64,000 nucleotides of DNA from Gillisia sp. Hel_I_86. GTDB lineage: Bacteria > Bacteroidota > Bacteroidia > Flavobacteriales > Flavobacteriaceae. Of this stretch, positions 1-8,731 are shown piece by piece. The translations under genes and the position numbers were made by a program. Every line of letters begins with the position of its first letter. Position 1 is the first letter of the stretch. Under the pieces are notes generated by a model that worked only from the letters and a program-made list of their open reading frames with translations, did no database searches and had not been told where the DNA came from. The stretch lies in the NCBI RefSeq assembly GCF_007827275.1, contig NZ_VISE01000001.1, positions 3,410,001-3,474,000 of the forward strand, given 5' to 3'.

Positions 1-174
1 GAAGCTAATGGCAGGTGCGAAAATTCCACAACCCCGAAGGGCAAGGAAGAAATTAGCCATACGTGCCATTAGTGACGGATTATCCCGTAGTAGCGATGAG
101 CATCCTGTAATGGGATGGGAGCGAAGGGGCTGACTTAACAGTTTTAACTTGTATTACAACTAATGTAGATTAGG

Positions 175-1434
175 ATGATTTTCAAAGAGAAACAAAAGTC
201 GCAACCGATAGATAAGCGACAGGTAATGGAAGCCTTTAAGAAGGTACGCAGTAACAAGGGTGCATCGGGTGTCGATAAAGTATCGATTTCCGAAGTGTCC
301 GCTCGCCCTATGAAATACCTTTATCCCGTATGGAACAGGTTAGCGAGTGGAAGTTACTTTCCCAAGCCCGTTCGCGAAGTAGAAATACCCAAAGCAGATG
401 GCAGGATACGGAAACTGGGCATCCCGACGGTACAAGACCGAACGGCTCAAATGGTAATTAGAGAGGAGCTGGAGCAGCTTGCAGATAAGCGGTTCAGCAA
501 AAGTTCCTTTGGCTATCGACCGAACAAATCGGCGCACCAAGCCATAAAGCAATGCAGGGAAAACTGTATGGCGATGGATTGGGCAATAGATTTGGACATC
601 AAGAGTTTTTTTGATGAGATAGACCACGATTTAATGCTCAAAGCATTGGGTCACTTTACCAAAGAGAAGCACATTCACTTGTACGTGACACGTTGGTTAA
701 AAGCCAGTGTCCAAAAGAAAGATGGGAGTGTTCATCCCCGTAGCAAAGGCACACCACAGGGAGGTGTTATAAGCCCATTATTGGCAAACATTTTCCTAGA
801 CGTTGTTTTTGACAAATGGATTGAACAGCACCATCCCGAAGTAAAGTTTGAACGATATGCAGATGATATTATCATCCATTGTGCAAACTTCAAACAAGCC
901 CTGCGGACTTTGGAAGCGGTAAAAGCCAGATTTGAGCAATGCAAGTTGCAGATAAAGAAAGGCAAGAGCAATATTGTTTATTGCAAGCGCAACCAAAAGA
1001 AGCACCCACCGTTCAAGGTCCACTATGTAACCTTCAGTTTTTTAGGTTTTACATTCAAACCAAGAATGGTAAAGGGCTACTACGGGAACTTTCATTTGGG
1101 TTTCACGCCCGCCATCAGCCGCCAAAGTCAAAAGCGAATCAATCAAACCTTGTTCAAGATGAAACTGCACCGTATGGTTCACTTGCGCCTGCCCGATTTG
1201 GCAGGCATTATAGCGAACAAAGTACGAGGGTGGATTCATTATTACGGCAAGGTGCGAATGAGCGAACTACATTATGTGTTCCGCTTTTTGAATATGCGAC
1301 TGGCTAAATGGGTACGCAACAAATATCGGCGATTTAGGCGTAAACATTGGTTCTTTGCCTACAAATGGTTACAGGAGACTGCCAAGCAGTTTCCCAATCT
1401 ATTTGTGCATTGGCAATATGGTTTTACGCCTTAG
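175..1434 (+). CDS. Group II intron reverse transcriptase/maturase (copy 1)
   Basis: This 419-residue intron-encoded protein copies the intron RNA into DNA at the insertion site and helps the ribozyme fold and splice. The RT domain is complete: an AIDLDIKSFFDEIDH block at about residues 137-151, GTPQGGVISPLLANIF at 192-207 and the catalytic YADD at 228-231. An X/maturase region with RGWIHYYG follows. There is no HNH endonuclease domain, and the length is typical of class C intron proteins, which rely on stem-loop targets instead of an endonuclease. The gene sits in domain IV. All seven copies encode the same protein except copy 2 (R106Q, N117H). Confidence 0.95.
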   Translation: MIFKEKQKSQPIDKRQVMEAFKKVRSNKGASGVDKVSISEVSARPMKYLYPVWNRLASGSYFPKPVREVEIPKADGRIRKLGIPTVQDRTAQMVIREELEQLADKRFSKSSFGYRPNKSAHQAIKQCRENCMAMDWAIDLDIKSFFDEIDHDLMLKALGHFTKEKHIHLYVTRWLKASVQKKDGSVHPRSKGTPQGGVISPLLANIFLDVVFDKWIEQHHPEVKFERYADDIIIHCANFKQALRTLEAVKARFEQCKLQIKKGKSNIVYCKRNQKKHPPFKVHYVTFSFLGFTFKPRMVKGYYGNFHLGFTPAISRQSQKRINQTLFKMKLHRMVHLRLPDLAGIIANKVRGWIHYYGKVRMSELHYVFRFLNMRLAKWVRNKYRRFRRKHWFFAYKWLQETAKQFPNLFVHWQYGFTP

Positions 1435-1446
1435 ACTTGTTAAGAA

Positions 1447-1522
1447 GAGCCGTATGATGTGAGAGCATCACGTACGGTTCTGAGAGAGGTTTAGGGGTGC
1501 AATTCCCCTTTACCTACTCGAC
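1447..1522 (+). ncRNA. Group II intron domains V and VI
   Basis: The segment at 1447-1480 folds as a 34-nt hairpin (GAGCCGTAT pairing with the GTACGGTTC side), which is the catalytic domain V. Positions 1481-1522 hold the domain VI stem (AGGGGTGCAATTCCCCT) and the 3' splice end. The same block ends every other copy, at 11576, 17183, 19827, 30113, 35646 and 55841. It shows that these are ribozyme introns, not retrons or other RT systems. Confidence 0.85.
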
Positions 1523-1631
1523 GCGATCCTCGGAATATGTTGTTTTGTCGCCAGCCTTTTTAAGTCATTTTGTTCTTTTCTGAATTTTGATTTTATTTTT
1601 CACGTCCGAGCAAGACCCAGTTTTTTAATTT

Positions 1632-2201
1632 ACCTTAAAAATCCACCTGCTTTGCAGGTGGTAATGTTCTGATGGCTGTGCCTTATATTTGCACTATGGG
1701 TAAATATAAGAAACTTAGTCGCGTTGTTTATAAGTGTGACTATCATATTGTTTGGGTTCCAAAATATCGCCTCCGGATATTGAAGGGCGCGGTGAAGGAA
1801 TTGGTCGAGCAAGATATAAGAATGCTTTGTGAATGGAAAAGTTGTGAGGTTGAGGAACTGAACGTTCAAGAGGACCATGTTCACTTGCTGGTGTCTGTTC
1901 CCCCCAAAGTTTCTATTTCAAAATTGATGGGTACATTGAAAGGGAAGATTGCAATAAAACTTTTTAAGAGTTACCCGAAATTGAAAAAGAAACCCTATTG
2001 GGGCAATCATTTTTGGTCTCGAGGTTATTTTGTGAGCACAGTTGGACTGGATGAGGAAATGATTAAAAAATACGTCAAGTTCCAAGAGAAAGAAGAAAAG
2101 CGGGTTGAGGAGCAGCAACAAAGATTTGATTTCTGACCATCGCCTTGCCGCCCCCTATGGGGGCTATCCAAAGCCACCTTCTAAGAAGGTGTGATTTTTA
2201 C
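1632..2201 (+). mobile_element. IS200-type element in cassette C38
   Basis: The bounds come from comparison with the uninterrupted cassette at 43223-43769, where a plain T run replaces this segment. Both ends carry the hairpins expected of the family: CCACCTGC/GCAGGTGG at 1643-1661 on the left and an imperfect CACCTTCT stem at 2174-2191 on the right. There are no terminal inverted repeats and no clear target duplication, as expected for single-strand transposition. It holds only the transposase and no TnpB. Confidence 0.85.
1672..2136 (+). CDS. tnpA: IS200/IS605-family Y1 transposase TnpA
   Basis: This is a small HUH-type transposase that cuts and joins single-stranded DNA at the hairpin ends of the element. 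It shows the family opening YKCDYHIVWVPKYR, the metal-binding HVH motif within EDHVHLLVSVPP, and a C-terminal helix with the candidate catalytic tyrosine in KKYVKFQ. At 154 residues it is full length. The natural start may be the Met at codon 9 (1696), because family members usually begin a few residues before the YK motif. It looks intact and probably active. Confidence 0.92.
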   Translation: MAVPYICTMGKYKKLSRVVYKCDYHIVWVPKYRLRILKGAVKELVEQDIRMLCEWKSCEVEELNVQEDHVHLLVSVPPKVSISKLMGTLKGKIAIKLFKSYPKLKKKPYWGNHFWSRGYFVSTVGLDEEMIKKYVKFQEKEEKRVEEQQQRFDF

Positions 2202-2802
2202 TTTTTTTGTTCTTACTTATTTTTGTCATTTTTCACGTCTTGGTTAATGTCAGAATTGTAAATCTAAAGGTATTCATTTTATCCATTTTTCATGCTTGAG
2301 TAAAAGTCGGAATAATAAGCTGGAGGCATCTATTTTTATTTTTTTTTACGCCCGAGTAAAAGTTTGCGTACAGATTTTAAAAATTCTCGAGTATTTCTTC
2401 TTCTTTTCATTTATTTTTTATCTAATCAAAATCCGCGGACTGATTTTAAGAGCATCCAATTTTCACATTTTTCGTTCTTTTTAATTTTCCATAAAAATTA
2501 AGCATGAGTGTTTTTTGTTTTAACTAAAATCTTAAAAAAGTCAGCGTAACAGTTGCGAATGATCGGTTTTTAAATTCAGATTTGCCGTTATTTTTTTTGC
2601 GTATTTTCATTCTGAGCCATGAATTACAACGGTCTTGGTTAAGGCAAGTGGCGTGGAGTAGGGACAAGTTCTTGTCGGTTTAGTTGTTTTTTACTTGGTC
2701 TCTAAAATAACACTTTTCACCAGAATGCCCGCTATTCGCTCTTAGCATCCATGAAAAAGCAGTAATCGAGTATCTTTAATAATCACGATAAAAACTAAAG
2801 AT

Positions 2803-3858
2803 ATGGAAACCCGAGTTACTGCATTACCAAAGTTATTCATAGGAATTGATATTCACAAGAGAAGCTGGAAAATACATTGCAGCACCGATCTCTTTGGAGG
2901 TAAATCTTTTACGATGCCTCCAGAACCTGAGAAGTTATATGAGTACGTTCAGAAACATTTCTGTGATCACCAAGTAACTACTGCTTATGAGGCTGGTTGC
3001 TGTGGTTATTCTGCCCATCGCAGTTTTGAGGTCTTTGGTTGGAAATCCCTGGTTGTGAACCCAGCTGATATCCACCGTAAAGGAAAGGAGCGCTATACTA
3101 AAACAGACCGTATCGATGCGCAACTCATTAGCAGAGAGCTTAAAGATGGCCGTCTGGATGGTATCACTGTTCCAGATATAGAACGAGAAGGATTACGTAG
3201 TCTGTTTCGCCGTCGCAATGAACTGGTCAAGGACTTTCGTCGGATCAAAAGTAGGATCAAGATGCACTTGCTTTATTTCGGGATTAAAATTCCTGCAGAG
3301 TTCGATAATGATCATTGGAGCCATGCTTTTCGTCACTGGGTGGATAGCCAAGAGTTCCATTATCCCACCGCACAGGAAACGATGGCTAGCAAAATGCGGA
3401 CTTTCCGGTTTATTGATAAAGAGCTTCGGGAAGTCTCAAGTCAGTTGAGAGCCTATTGCCGAAAACACTTCAAAAAAGATTACTATCTGTTAAGGAGTGT
3501 TCCGGGCATTGGAGGCATTGTAGCCGTAGGTATTTTGGCTGAACTAGGGGATCTAAGGCGCTTCAACACGCTTAAACATTTAGCGGGTTATGTTGGATTG
3601 GCTCCTGGGATCTATCAAAGCGGGGCTACTTCTAAGGCACTTGGCATGAACCCCCGTTGCCATCGGCTTATCCGATCGTATTTTGTGGAGGCTTCCTGGC
3701 AGGCGATAAGAACAGACCCTGTGATTCAGGCGTATTACCGCAAGCATATGGGCAAAGATGTGAAGAAAATAATAGTGAAGGTGGCCCATAAATTATTGAG
3801 CCGCACTTTAGCAGTGATAAAAACCGAAATCCCTTATGAGGTAGGGGTGATCGCATAA
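2803..3858 (+). CDS. IS110-family transposase (IS1111 subgroup)
   Basis: A 351-residue serine/DEDD-type recombinase that would move the element under guidance of a structured RNA. The N-terminal RuvC-like domain begins with FIGIDIHKRSWKIH and includes TDRIDAQLISREL. The C-terminal transposase_20-like domain contains RSVPGIGGIVAVGILAELGD, followed by GLAPGIYQSG with the conserved serine. Length and domain order are normal and no frameshift is seen. The 3' noncoding part of the element follows directly. Confidence 0.92.
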   Translation: METRVTALPKLFIGIDIHKRSWKIHCSTDLFGGKSFTMPPEPEKLYEYVQKHFCDHQVTTAYEAGCCGYSAHRSFEVFGWKSLVVNPADIHRKGKERYTKTDRIDAQLISRELKDGRLDGITVPDIEREGLRSLFRRRNELVKDFRRIKSRIKMHLLYFGIKIPAEFDNDHWSHAFRHWVDSQEFHYPTAQETMASKMRTFRFIDKELREVSSQLRAYCRKHFKKDYYLLRSVPGIGGIVAVGILAELGDLRRFNTLKHLAGYVGLAPGIYQSGATSKALGMNPRCHRLIRSYFVEASWQAIRTDPVIQAYYRKHMGKDVKKIIVKVAHKLLSRTLAVIKTEIPYEVGVIA

Positions 3859-4143
3859 ATAAAAATCAATACAATGACCAAGCTCAAACTAAATATCAAG
3901 CCTGTACCACAAAACATCGGTGGTGGCCATCTTGGACCACATTTTTTGTTAGCCAGTGGGCAGGTTTATTAACCATGATCATAGTGATGCTGGTGGCGCT
4001 CAGGAAGTGACCACAAATAGGATGCTGAGCAGGTTATTTTTGTGTTGAATTCTTACTGAAGCGAAGCTTCATCAAAAATTCAACACGTTAAAATTTTATA
4101 AGAATGAAATAAGAGAAATTAAAATATTATCTTTAAGAGAGAA
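3859..4143 (+). ncRNA. Candidate guide (bridge/seek) RNA region of the IS1111-type element
   Basis: About 285 nt without a gene lie between the transposase stop and the right subterminal repeat. IS1111-type elements encode their targeting RNA in this position. A strong hairpin is visible at 4042-4086 (GTGTTGAATT pairing with AATTCAACAC). A TTAACC at 3969-3974 matches the interrupted attC arm (CTTAACCGATG), a possible target-guide segment. The role is inferred from family knowledge; the exact RNA ends are not visible. Confidence 0.45.
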
Positions 4144-4227
4144 GATTATTGCTTTTCATAGGAACCGATGTTGTGCATAGTGCTTTTTACGTTCTGCTTG
4201 GTTTTCCGATGTTTCTTATTGAGTTTG

Positions 4228-4325
4228 GACGTGAGCGCTGGCAAGACATACTCTTTTGTGATTTTTGGCTTTAGCTTTGGCTGGTGCGAATTGCAAATGT
4301 GTATGGCTTTTAGTGTTGGCTATTA
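4228..4325. repeat. R-M cassette flank repeat, 3' side of the HpaII-like module
   Basis: About 95 bp between the endonuclease stop and the attC are similar to 35660-35755 beside the second R-M module. Shared stretches include GACATACTCTTTTG and GCGAATTGCAAATGTGTATG. AGYGYTGGC motifs bound the block as direct repeats, and inside them AAGACATAC and GTGTATGGCTTT form an imperfect inverted repeat. A terminator or stability hairpin is possible; no assigned function. Confidence 0.55.
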
Positions 4326-5402
4326 TTTTATGAACCGAATTTGCAAATTTAGATTGAAGTATAATTTTTCATTTTCTTCATAAATTTCTCCAAACCCGTG
4401 TCGGGAAGAACTTGCAGTATCAAGTTTGGTGTTATTTAACAAGTAGTCCTCAAACTCGTTTCTATTGTAAATGTGATAGCAAAGAACATCGCCATTTTCC
4501 TTGACGATTAAATAACCACCTGTTGCATCATATTTTCCTGTCCAAACTTGCGATGGCATCATTCCAAGTGCAACGTCAGTAAGAAAGCGTTTAATTTTGT
4601 ATTCGTAAAATTTGTGTTCGTTTTCTATATCAAATTTCAAAGGATTTTTTTCTGCTGTTGAATTGACCAGATCAGTTAAATGCGAAAACTCACTTGAATA
4701 AAAATCAAAAACAATTTGCGATAAAATTTCAGGAAGCAAACTGTCAATTAAAACAAGATTATTTGAAAATATTTGTCTTTCCGTTTTGACAAATTCAAAT
4801 GTTCCGCCTTTGCTCTGAATTTGAACAATTCTGTCCATTATCTTACTTCTTGTACCTATAGAATTTATCTGCTCAATCTCATCTTTAGTTAGACTTGCAT
4901 CATTAATGTTGTAAATGAAATTAGTTGTTTTTCCAGCATTGAGTAGAGTGGAGGGACTCCCAAGTTGAGATTTGATACTAAAACCAAGTGTCGGCTGTTG
5001 ATTCGTTCGTTGGTCGTGAACAACAATAGTTATATCAGTTTTCGCAGAAGAACTTGCTTTTAAAGAAATACAATTTATGGATTGCATAAATTGTTCTATT
5101 TCTGGAACAGAAAATGTTCTTTCTCGATTTTCCTTAATTGCTTTTAATAGGAATATAGCCTTTGTTTTAAACTCATCAATCGGAATTTTCAATACTTGTT
5201 TATTACCAGAAACTAAAATTATTTCGTCTTGAATAGCATACTCAAAATCTCCATTGTTTTCTGAACGTAGTATTTTTATAATTGGGTAAACTAAACCCTC
5301 AAGTTTCTCAATGTCTTTATCTCCAAGAAATAATTGCTTATCGCCTAATAGTTTGAAAAGAGCATAAATTTCACTCCATTCGCCTTTGTTTCCTGTAATC
5401 AT
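4323..5402 (-). CDS. HpaII-like type II restriction endonuclease (cassette C37)
   Basis: This 359-residue protein is likely to cleave unmodified DNA, probably at CCGG if the HpaII assignment holds. The N-terminus TGNKGEWSEIYALFKLL and the overall length resemble the HpaII endonuclease family; the assignment is from memory of that family. Its start overlaps the stop of the methyltransferase by 4 nt, so the pair is translationally coupled with the modification enzyme first. Together they fill cassette C37. Catalytic residues could not be placed with confidence. Confidence 0.75.
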   Translation of the reverse strand: MITGNKGEWSEIYALFKLLGDKQLFLGDKDIEKLEGLVYPIIKILRSENNGDFEYAIQDEIILVSGNKQVLKIPIDEFKTKAIFLLKAIKENRERTFSVPEIEQFMQSINCISLKASSSAKTDITIVVHDQRTNQQPTLGFSIKSQLGSPSTLLNAGKTTNFIYNINDASLTKDEIEQINSIGTRSKIMDRIVQIQSKGGTFEFVKTERQIFSNNLVLIDSLLPEILSQIVFDFYSSEFSHLTDLVNSTAEKNPLKFDIENEHKFYEYKIKRFLTDVALGMMPSQVWTGKYDATGGYLIVKENGDVLCYHIYNRNEFEDYLLNNTKLDTASSSRHGFGEIYEENEKLYFNLNLQIRFIK

Positions 5403-6664
5403 TTAAAATTTAGTTTTTCTATAATTTTTTCCGCTGTAGCTTGAATTGCTGGAACTGCAACCGAATTACCAAACTGTTTATATGCTTGTGCGTCTGATAC
5501 AATGATTTTAAAACTGTCTGGAAAGCCCTGAAGTCTTGCCCATTCTCTTGGTGTCATTTTTCGTATTCCTTCTCGGTTTACTTTTCCCGTAATATGCGTT
5601 ACAGGAACAAAATTTGTTAATCTATCATCTAATACTAAATTTCGTTCTCGACCCATTCCGCCACAAACGACTGCGTTTGCAGTTCCATCATTTGGAATAA
5701 TTTCGTAACCAAATCCATTTCCTTTGCTTTCGTGACGTGCTCTGTGATTTTTTAAGGTTTGAACGTAAGTAGTGGATAAATAATATTTTACCGAAACTTC
5801 TTCTTGTTCTAAAATATCGTCTAAAACTGCGTTCTTATTGGTTGGTTCGGGATATTGAAAGTCTGTTATTCCTAAATCTTTACGGAAACCTACAATGAAA
5901 ATTCGTTCACGATTTTGCGGAACACCAAATTCTTTTGCGTTTAATATTTGCGGTTCTGGAACGTAATAGTTCAAATCTTCTCGAAGAACATTTAAGATTG
6001 TAGCTAATGTTTTGCCTTTGTCGTGGTTACGAAGACCTTTTACGTTTTCAAGAAAAATAGCCTTGGGTTGTTTGTTTTTTATAATTTCTGCAACATCAAA
6101 GAATAGAGTTCCTCTTGTGTCTTCAAATCCACCTCGTCTACCTGCTATTGAAAATGCTTGACAAGGAAAACCTGCACAAAGTACATCAAAGTTGTCTGGA
6201 ATGTAATTTTTCGTTTCGGATTTGGTGATGTCTCCAAAAGGAATTTCGCCAAAGTTGGCTTTGTAAGTTTGTTTTGAATACTTGTCCCATTCACTCGTAA
6301 ACACACATTTTCCTTCGAGATTTTGAAATGCTAAACGGAATCCACCAATTCCTGCAAAAAGATCTATGAATTTGAATTTAGGCTTTTCAGGTGCTGGAAA
6401 TGGGACTGATTTTTTGTAATCGAAAATTAAATATTGCAGAGCATTTTCTGCAACTTTGTTTGTGATTTCTTCTGTTGGATAATTTTTTTCCAGAATTTCT
6501 TTTACAAAAGCGAGTGCGTCCTTTTTGTAAAATTGCGATACTCCGTTTTTATGATTTTGTAAATAGTGAGTGAAAGATGCTGGTTTTGAATCTTCTGGCT
6601 CAATTATTTTTAGTTCAAATAACTGTCCATCAATGTTTTCTATGTCGATTCTTTCTTTTAGCAT
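5399..6664 (-). CDS. C5-cytosine DNA methyltransferase (cassette C37)
   Basis: A 421-residue type II modification enzyme that methylates the recognition site of its partner endonuclease at cytosine C5. Motif I DLFAGIGGFRLAF lies at about residues 101-113. The catalytic Cys168 is in AGFPCQAFSIAGRRGGFEDT (motif IV), ENVKGL is motif VI, QNRERIFIVGF is motif VIII and QFGNSVAVPAI near the C terminus is motif X. An N-terminal extension of about 95 residues precedes motif I. It is the first gene of C37 in the direction of cassette transcription, so methylation can precede cleavage after the cassette moves. The 230 bp upstream contain AGCGTTGGC repeats but no gene. Confidence 0.93.
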   Translation of the reverse strand: MLKERIDIENIDGQLFELKIIEPEDSKPASFTHYLQNHKNGVSQFYKKDALAFVKEILEKNYPTEEITNKVAENALQYLIFDYKKSVPFPAPEKPKFKFIDLFAGIGGFRLAFQNLEGKCVFTSEWDKYSKQTYKANFGEIPFGDITKSETKNYIPDNFDVLCAGFPCQAFSIAGRRGGFEDTRGTLFFDVAEIIKNKQPKAIFLENVKGLRNHDKGKTLATILNVLREDLNYYVPEPQILNAKEFGVPQNRERIFIVGFRKDLGITDFQYPEPTNKNAVLDDILEQEEVSVKYYLSTTYVQTLKNHRARHESKGNGFGYEIIPNDGTANAVVCGGMGRERNLVLDDRLTNFVPVTHITGKVNREGIRKMTPREWARLQGFPDSFKIIVSDAQAYKQFGNSVAVPAIQATAEKIIEKLNFK

Positions 6665-6899
6665 TTCATTTTTATTTCAATCCCACAAGTTATAAAAGAT
6701 TTGTTCGTTTTGTTCGGTTAGTTTGTTTTTTTGTTCACATTTTGCTGTGTACAATTCGAGCGCAAAGGCGAAAAAAAGCTCTTTTATTTTTTCGAGCGTT
6801 GGCTTTGAGCGTTGGCAAAAATAAATGTGCTGTTTGTGTGGTTGGCTTTTTCAGTACTGAATTTGATAGATTGCACAATTTCCGCATTATGCCCAACGG
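6665..6899 (-). promoter_or_regulatory. Upstream region of the HpaII-like R-M cassette
   Basis: This is the leader of C37 before the methyltransferase. It contains two close GAGCGTTGGC copies (around 6783-6805) and a TTTTTTCGAGCGTTGG stretch also found upstream of the second R-M module near 38567-38630. The cassette arm (GCATTATGCCCAAC) lies at 6884-6897, and the ACGG at 6896-6899 is duplicated on the far side of the IS. The shared leader suggests a common origin or common control of both R-M cassettes; I cannot place a promoter precisely. Confidence 0.4.
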
Positions 6900-8589
6900 C
6901 AGTCTGTCTAATAACTTAGGTTATTTACCGATTTGTGACTAAAATAAGGCTTTTTATGGTATGCTGAGGAATAAAACGCGAATCAGAGATGTTGAAATTA
7001 AAGATGGGTATTAGCTTTAATATGACTTTATACGCTCTTATAAAGGTATAAAAACAAGCACATAAGGTGTTCAATAACTCCTTCCATGCCTTTTTGCCAA
7101 TCAAGTTCAAAATTCGTCTGAGATTGTAGGCAATGAAAATAAACCCAACATCTGCAGAAGCCCTTTTCTTGCCTTTTTTAGAAAGGATATGATCAAATCC
7201 CCATTGCCTTTTCATGGTTCCAAAGGGATGTTCTACAATAGCCTGCCTGCGTCTGTACAATTCAGGATCAGCTTCCATATTTCTTTTGTTTTCTTCATAA
7301 ACAGGAGTGTATAGGTTCCTAGCCAGGAGCCTCCCGTTTTTGGCCGTGGTGCATAACTCCCGCACCGGGCATCCCTTACAAGCTCTTGTTTTATACTGTT
7401 TGAACCTTGACTCGTTTGATTTCCCTCGGTGGTTGACGTAAAAGGTGCCGTTGGTTTTCAGAAAATTACCTTGGGGACATATGTAGTGATCGTTCCCCGT
7501 ATCGTAGGTAAAATTTTTAACATTGTACAGGGGATCCGGTGCATTGGAACCGGGGGCAGGAATAGCAACCAGGGTTTTGATCCCTAAACCCTGGGCAATT
7601 TCCAATTCAGATCCAGTATGATATCCTTTGTCAAAAAGAGCGGTGAAATCATTGTTCCCTATAATGGATTTTGCTCTTCTGATCATGGCTCCCATCGCTT
7701 TTTTATCATTATTGTTGGTGACTTCATAATCAATGGGGATGCAGTGCTTGGCATCTACGGTGGACTGGACATTATAGACTACCTCTGTAATGTTGCCCCT
7801 CAAGACCATATGTCTGCTCTCGTTGTCCGAGGTTGAGATCTGGTCTTCTTGGGTTTGATCCAATTCCTGCTCGAGTTTATGATACGTATCCTTGCGCTTG
7901 TTCTGGGTATCCATCTGCTCATGGATATTTTCTTTTTCTACAGTACCATCGGCTTGTTCTAGCGCTTGGTTATATTCCTGAAGCTTGTTATCGATATATC
8001 GAAGGTGACGGTCGATCTTCTTTTTATTGAAGTTGTTCTTTTTGCTGTTCTGGGCTCTTAGCTTGGTGCCATCCCCTGCAATAAGTTTCCCTCCAATGAG
8101 ATTGAAGTGTTTGGCCAGTGCTACTGTGGCACGAAAAACTTTCTTTATAGCCTCAGGATTGTCCTTTCTAAAGTTGGCAATGGTGTTATGGTCTGGGGAG
8201 AGTTGCCCAAGGAGCCACATCAATTCGATATTTCGTTTGCATTCGCGCTCCAAATTTCGGGAGGAACGCAGTCGGTTCAAATATCCATAGATAAATAACT
8301 TGAGCAACACACCTGGGTGGTAAGCAGGACGACCTCCTTCTGGGAAATTTACTCGAAACCCCATGTCTTCTAAATCCAAGCTATCTACAAAGATATCTAC
8401 GGCCCTGACCTCGTTTTCCTGATTAATGGCGTCCTCTAGGGACACAGGGAACAACGAGGATTGTTTGCGATTTTTTCCTTCTATAAATCTCATGGCATGA
8501 AGATACAACAGTAGCTCATTGTGCTATAAAACAATAATAGAAGAAATTAACAAAGTTATTAAAAGCGAAGGGGGTTATTAGACAGTCTG
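6900..8589 (-). mobile_element. IS1182-family element 1 in the attC of cassette C36
   Basis: The ends are imperfect inverted repeats (CAGTCTGTCTAATAAC and the complement of GTTATTAGACAGTCTG). A 4-bp duplication, ACGG, flanks them at 6896-6899 and 8590-8593. The target is the outer part of an attC palindrome (CAACGG...), and the same position is used by the second IS1182 element at 12167. One complete transposase gene fills the element. Confidence 0.9.
6925..8493 (-). CDS. IS1182-family transposase (complete)
   Basis: A DDE transposase of about 522 residues. The N-terminal IS1182/IS5-type domain includes FPEGGRPAYHPGVLLKLFIY and ERECKRNIELMWLLGQL. The core shows AGDGTKLRAQNSKKNN with the first acidic residue, a second block around ALFDKGYHTGSE, and the late HPFGTMKRQWGFDHIL with a zinc-type C-rich stretch (CKGCPVRELC) before it. 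I start at the ATG at 8493, which aligns with the start of the sister copy; a TTG at 8508 is the alternative. It is closely related to the copy at 13459 but clearly diverged, so the two are separate arrivals or old duplicates. Confidence 0.9.
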   Translation of the reverse strand: MRFIEGKNRKQSSLFPVSLEDAINQENEVRAVDIFVDSLDLEDMGFRVNFPEGGRPAYHPGVLLKLFIYGYLNRLRSSRNLERECKRNIELMWLLGQLSPDHNTIANFRKDNPEAIKKVFRATVALAKHFNLIGGKLIAGDGTKLRAQNSKKNNFNKKKIDRHLRYIDNKLQEYNQALEQADGTVEKENIHEQMDTQNKRKDTYHKLEQELDQTQEDQISTSDNESRHMVLRGNITEVVYNVQSTVDAKHCIPIDYEVTNNNDKKAMGAMIRRAKSIIGNNDFTALFDKGYHTGSELEIAQGLGIKTLVAIPAPGSNAPDPLYNVKNFTYDTGNDHYICPQGNFLKTNGTFYVNHRGKSNESRFKQYKTRACKGCPVRELCTTAKNGRLLARNLYTPVYEENKRNMEADPELYRRRQAIVEHPFGTMKRQWGFDHILSKKGKKRASADVGFIFIAYNLRRILNLIGKKAWKELLNTLCACFYTFIRAYKVILKLIPIFNFNISDSRFIPQHTIKSLILVTNR

Positions 8590-8715
8590 ACGGTCTTGGT
8601 TAAGGCAAGTGGCGTGGAATGGGGACACGTTCTTGTCGGCTTTGTTGTTTTTTAATTAATCTCTAAAATTACACTTTTCAGCAAACTGCCCGCTATTTGC
8701 TGTTAAACGATGTTG
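8590..8715 (-). repeat. attC of cassette C36 (right part after IS1182)
   Basis: The site continues from the CAACGG at 6894-6899 across the IS, with ACGG repeated at 8590-8593. It has the GGTTAAGG variant on the left arm but CTGTTAAACGATGTTG on the right, so it may be a mosaic of two subtypes. C36 arms GTTGCCTCCAG and TTGGTGGCAAC pair at most positions. Confidence 0.85.
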
Positions 8716-8731
8716 CCTCCAGTATTAAATC

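Larger units (their letters stand above)
1..1522 (+). mobile_element. Group IIC-like intron, copy 1 (5' end outside window)
   Basis: This is the last 1522 nt of an intron that is 1987 nt in its complete copies. It contains the 3' part of the ribozyme 5' region, the reverse transcriptase gene in domain IV and, at the end, domains V and VI. The 3' boundary (ending CTACTCGAC, an AY end) is set by comparison with six other copies, whose sequences diverge right after it. It interrupts ORF-less cassette C38: the exon resumes with GCGATCCTCGG, exactly as in intact relatives at 43238 and 51616. The missing 5' end means its attC-side junction cannot be checked. Confidence 0.9.
1523..2630 (-). other. 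ORF-less cassette C38 (family 1), split by IS200
   Basis: After removal of the IS200 copy and the intron, this matches cassettes C6 (51601-52147) and C15 (43223-43769) almost base for base. That covers the GCGATCCTCGG start, the GAGTAAAAGTC-type repeat units and the CCATGAATTACAAC end. No minus-strand gene is present; the plus-strand frames are full of stops and low-complexity T runs. Its own attC lies left of the window. Confidence 0.75.
2745..4163 (+). mobile_element. IS110-family (IS1111-type) element inside an attC
   Basis: The element carries subterminal inverted repeats, TCCATGAAAAAGCAGTAATC at 2748-2767 and its imperfect complement at 4144-4163. Such repeats distinguish the IS1111 subgroup from other IS110 elements. 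Insertion is within the inner arm of the attC, between CTTA and ACCGATGTTG, with no obvious target duplication. Some IS1111-type elements are known to target attC sites of integrons, and this copy fits that behaviour. The bounds are accurate to a few bases. Confidence 0.85.
2627..4173 (-). repeat. attC of cassette C37, split by an IS1111-type element
   Basis: Positions 2627-2744 hold the left part, CAACGGTCTTGGTTAAGGCA through CCCGCTATTCGCTCTTA. Positions 4164-4173 hold the missing right edge, ACCGATGTTG. Together they give a site of the GGTTAAGG/CTTAACC subtype, as at 47960 and 49102. The IS lies in between. Cassette C37 arms GTTGTGCATAGTGC (4170) and GCATTATGCCCAAC (6884-6897) pair at 12 of 14 positions. 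Confidence 0.85.

Noticed and set aside
175-1434. Retron, diversity-generating retroelement or defence-type reverse transcriptase
   Set aside because: The RT is embedded in a full group II intron with domains V and VI, a GTGTG start and an AY end, in seven copies with identical boundaries. No msr/msd or template repeat was seen.
7618-8298. Plus-strand frames within the IS1182 transposase genes
   Set aside because: They are shadows of the conserved minus-strand transposase frame and have no ribosome site or family features.
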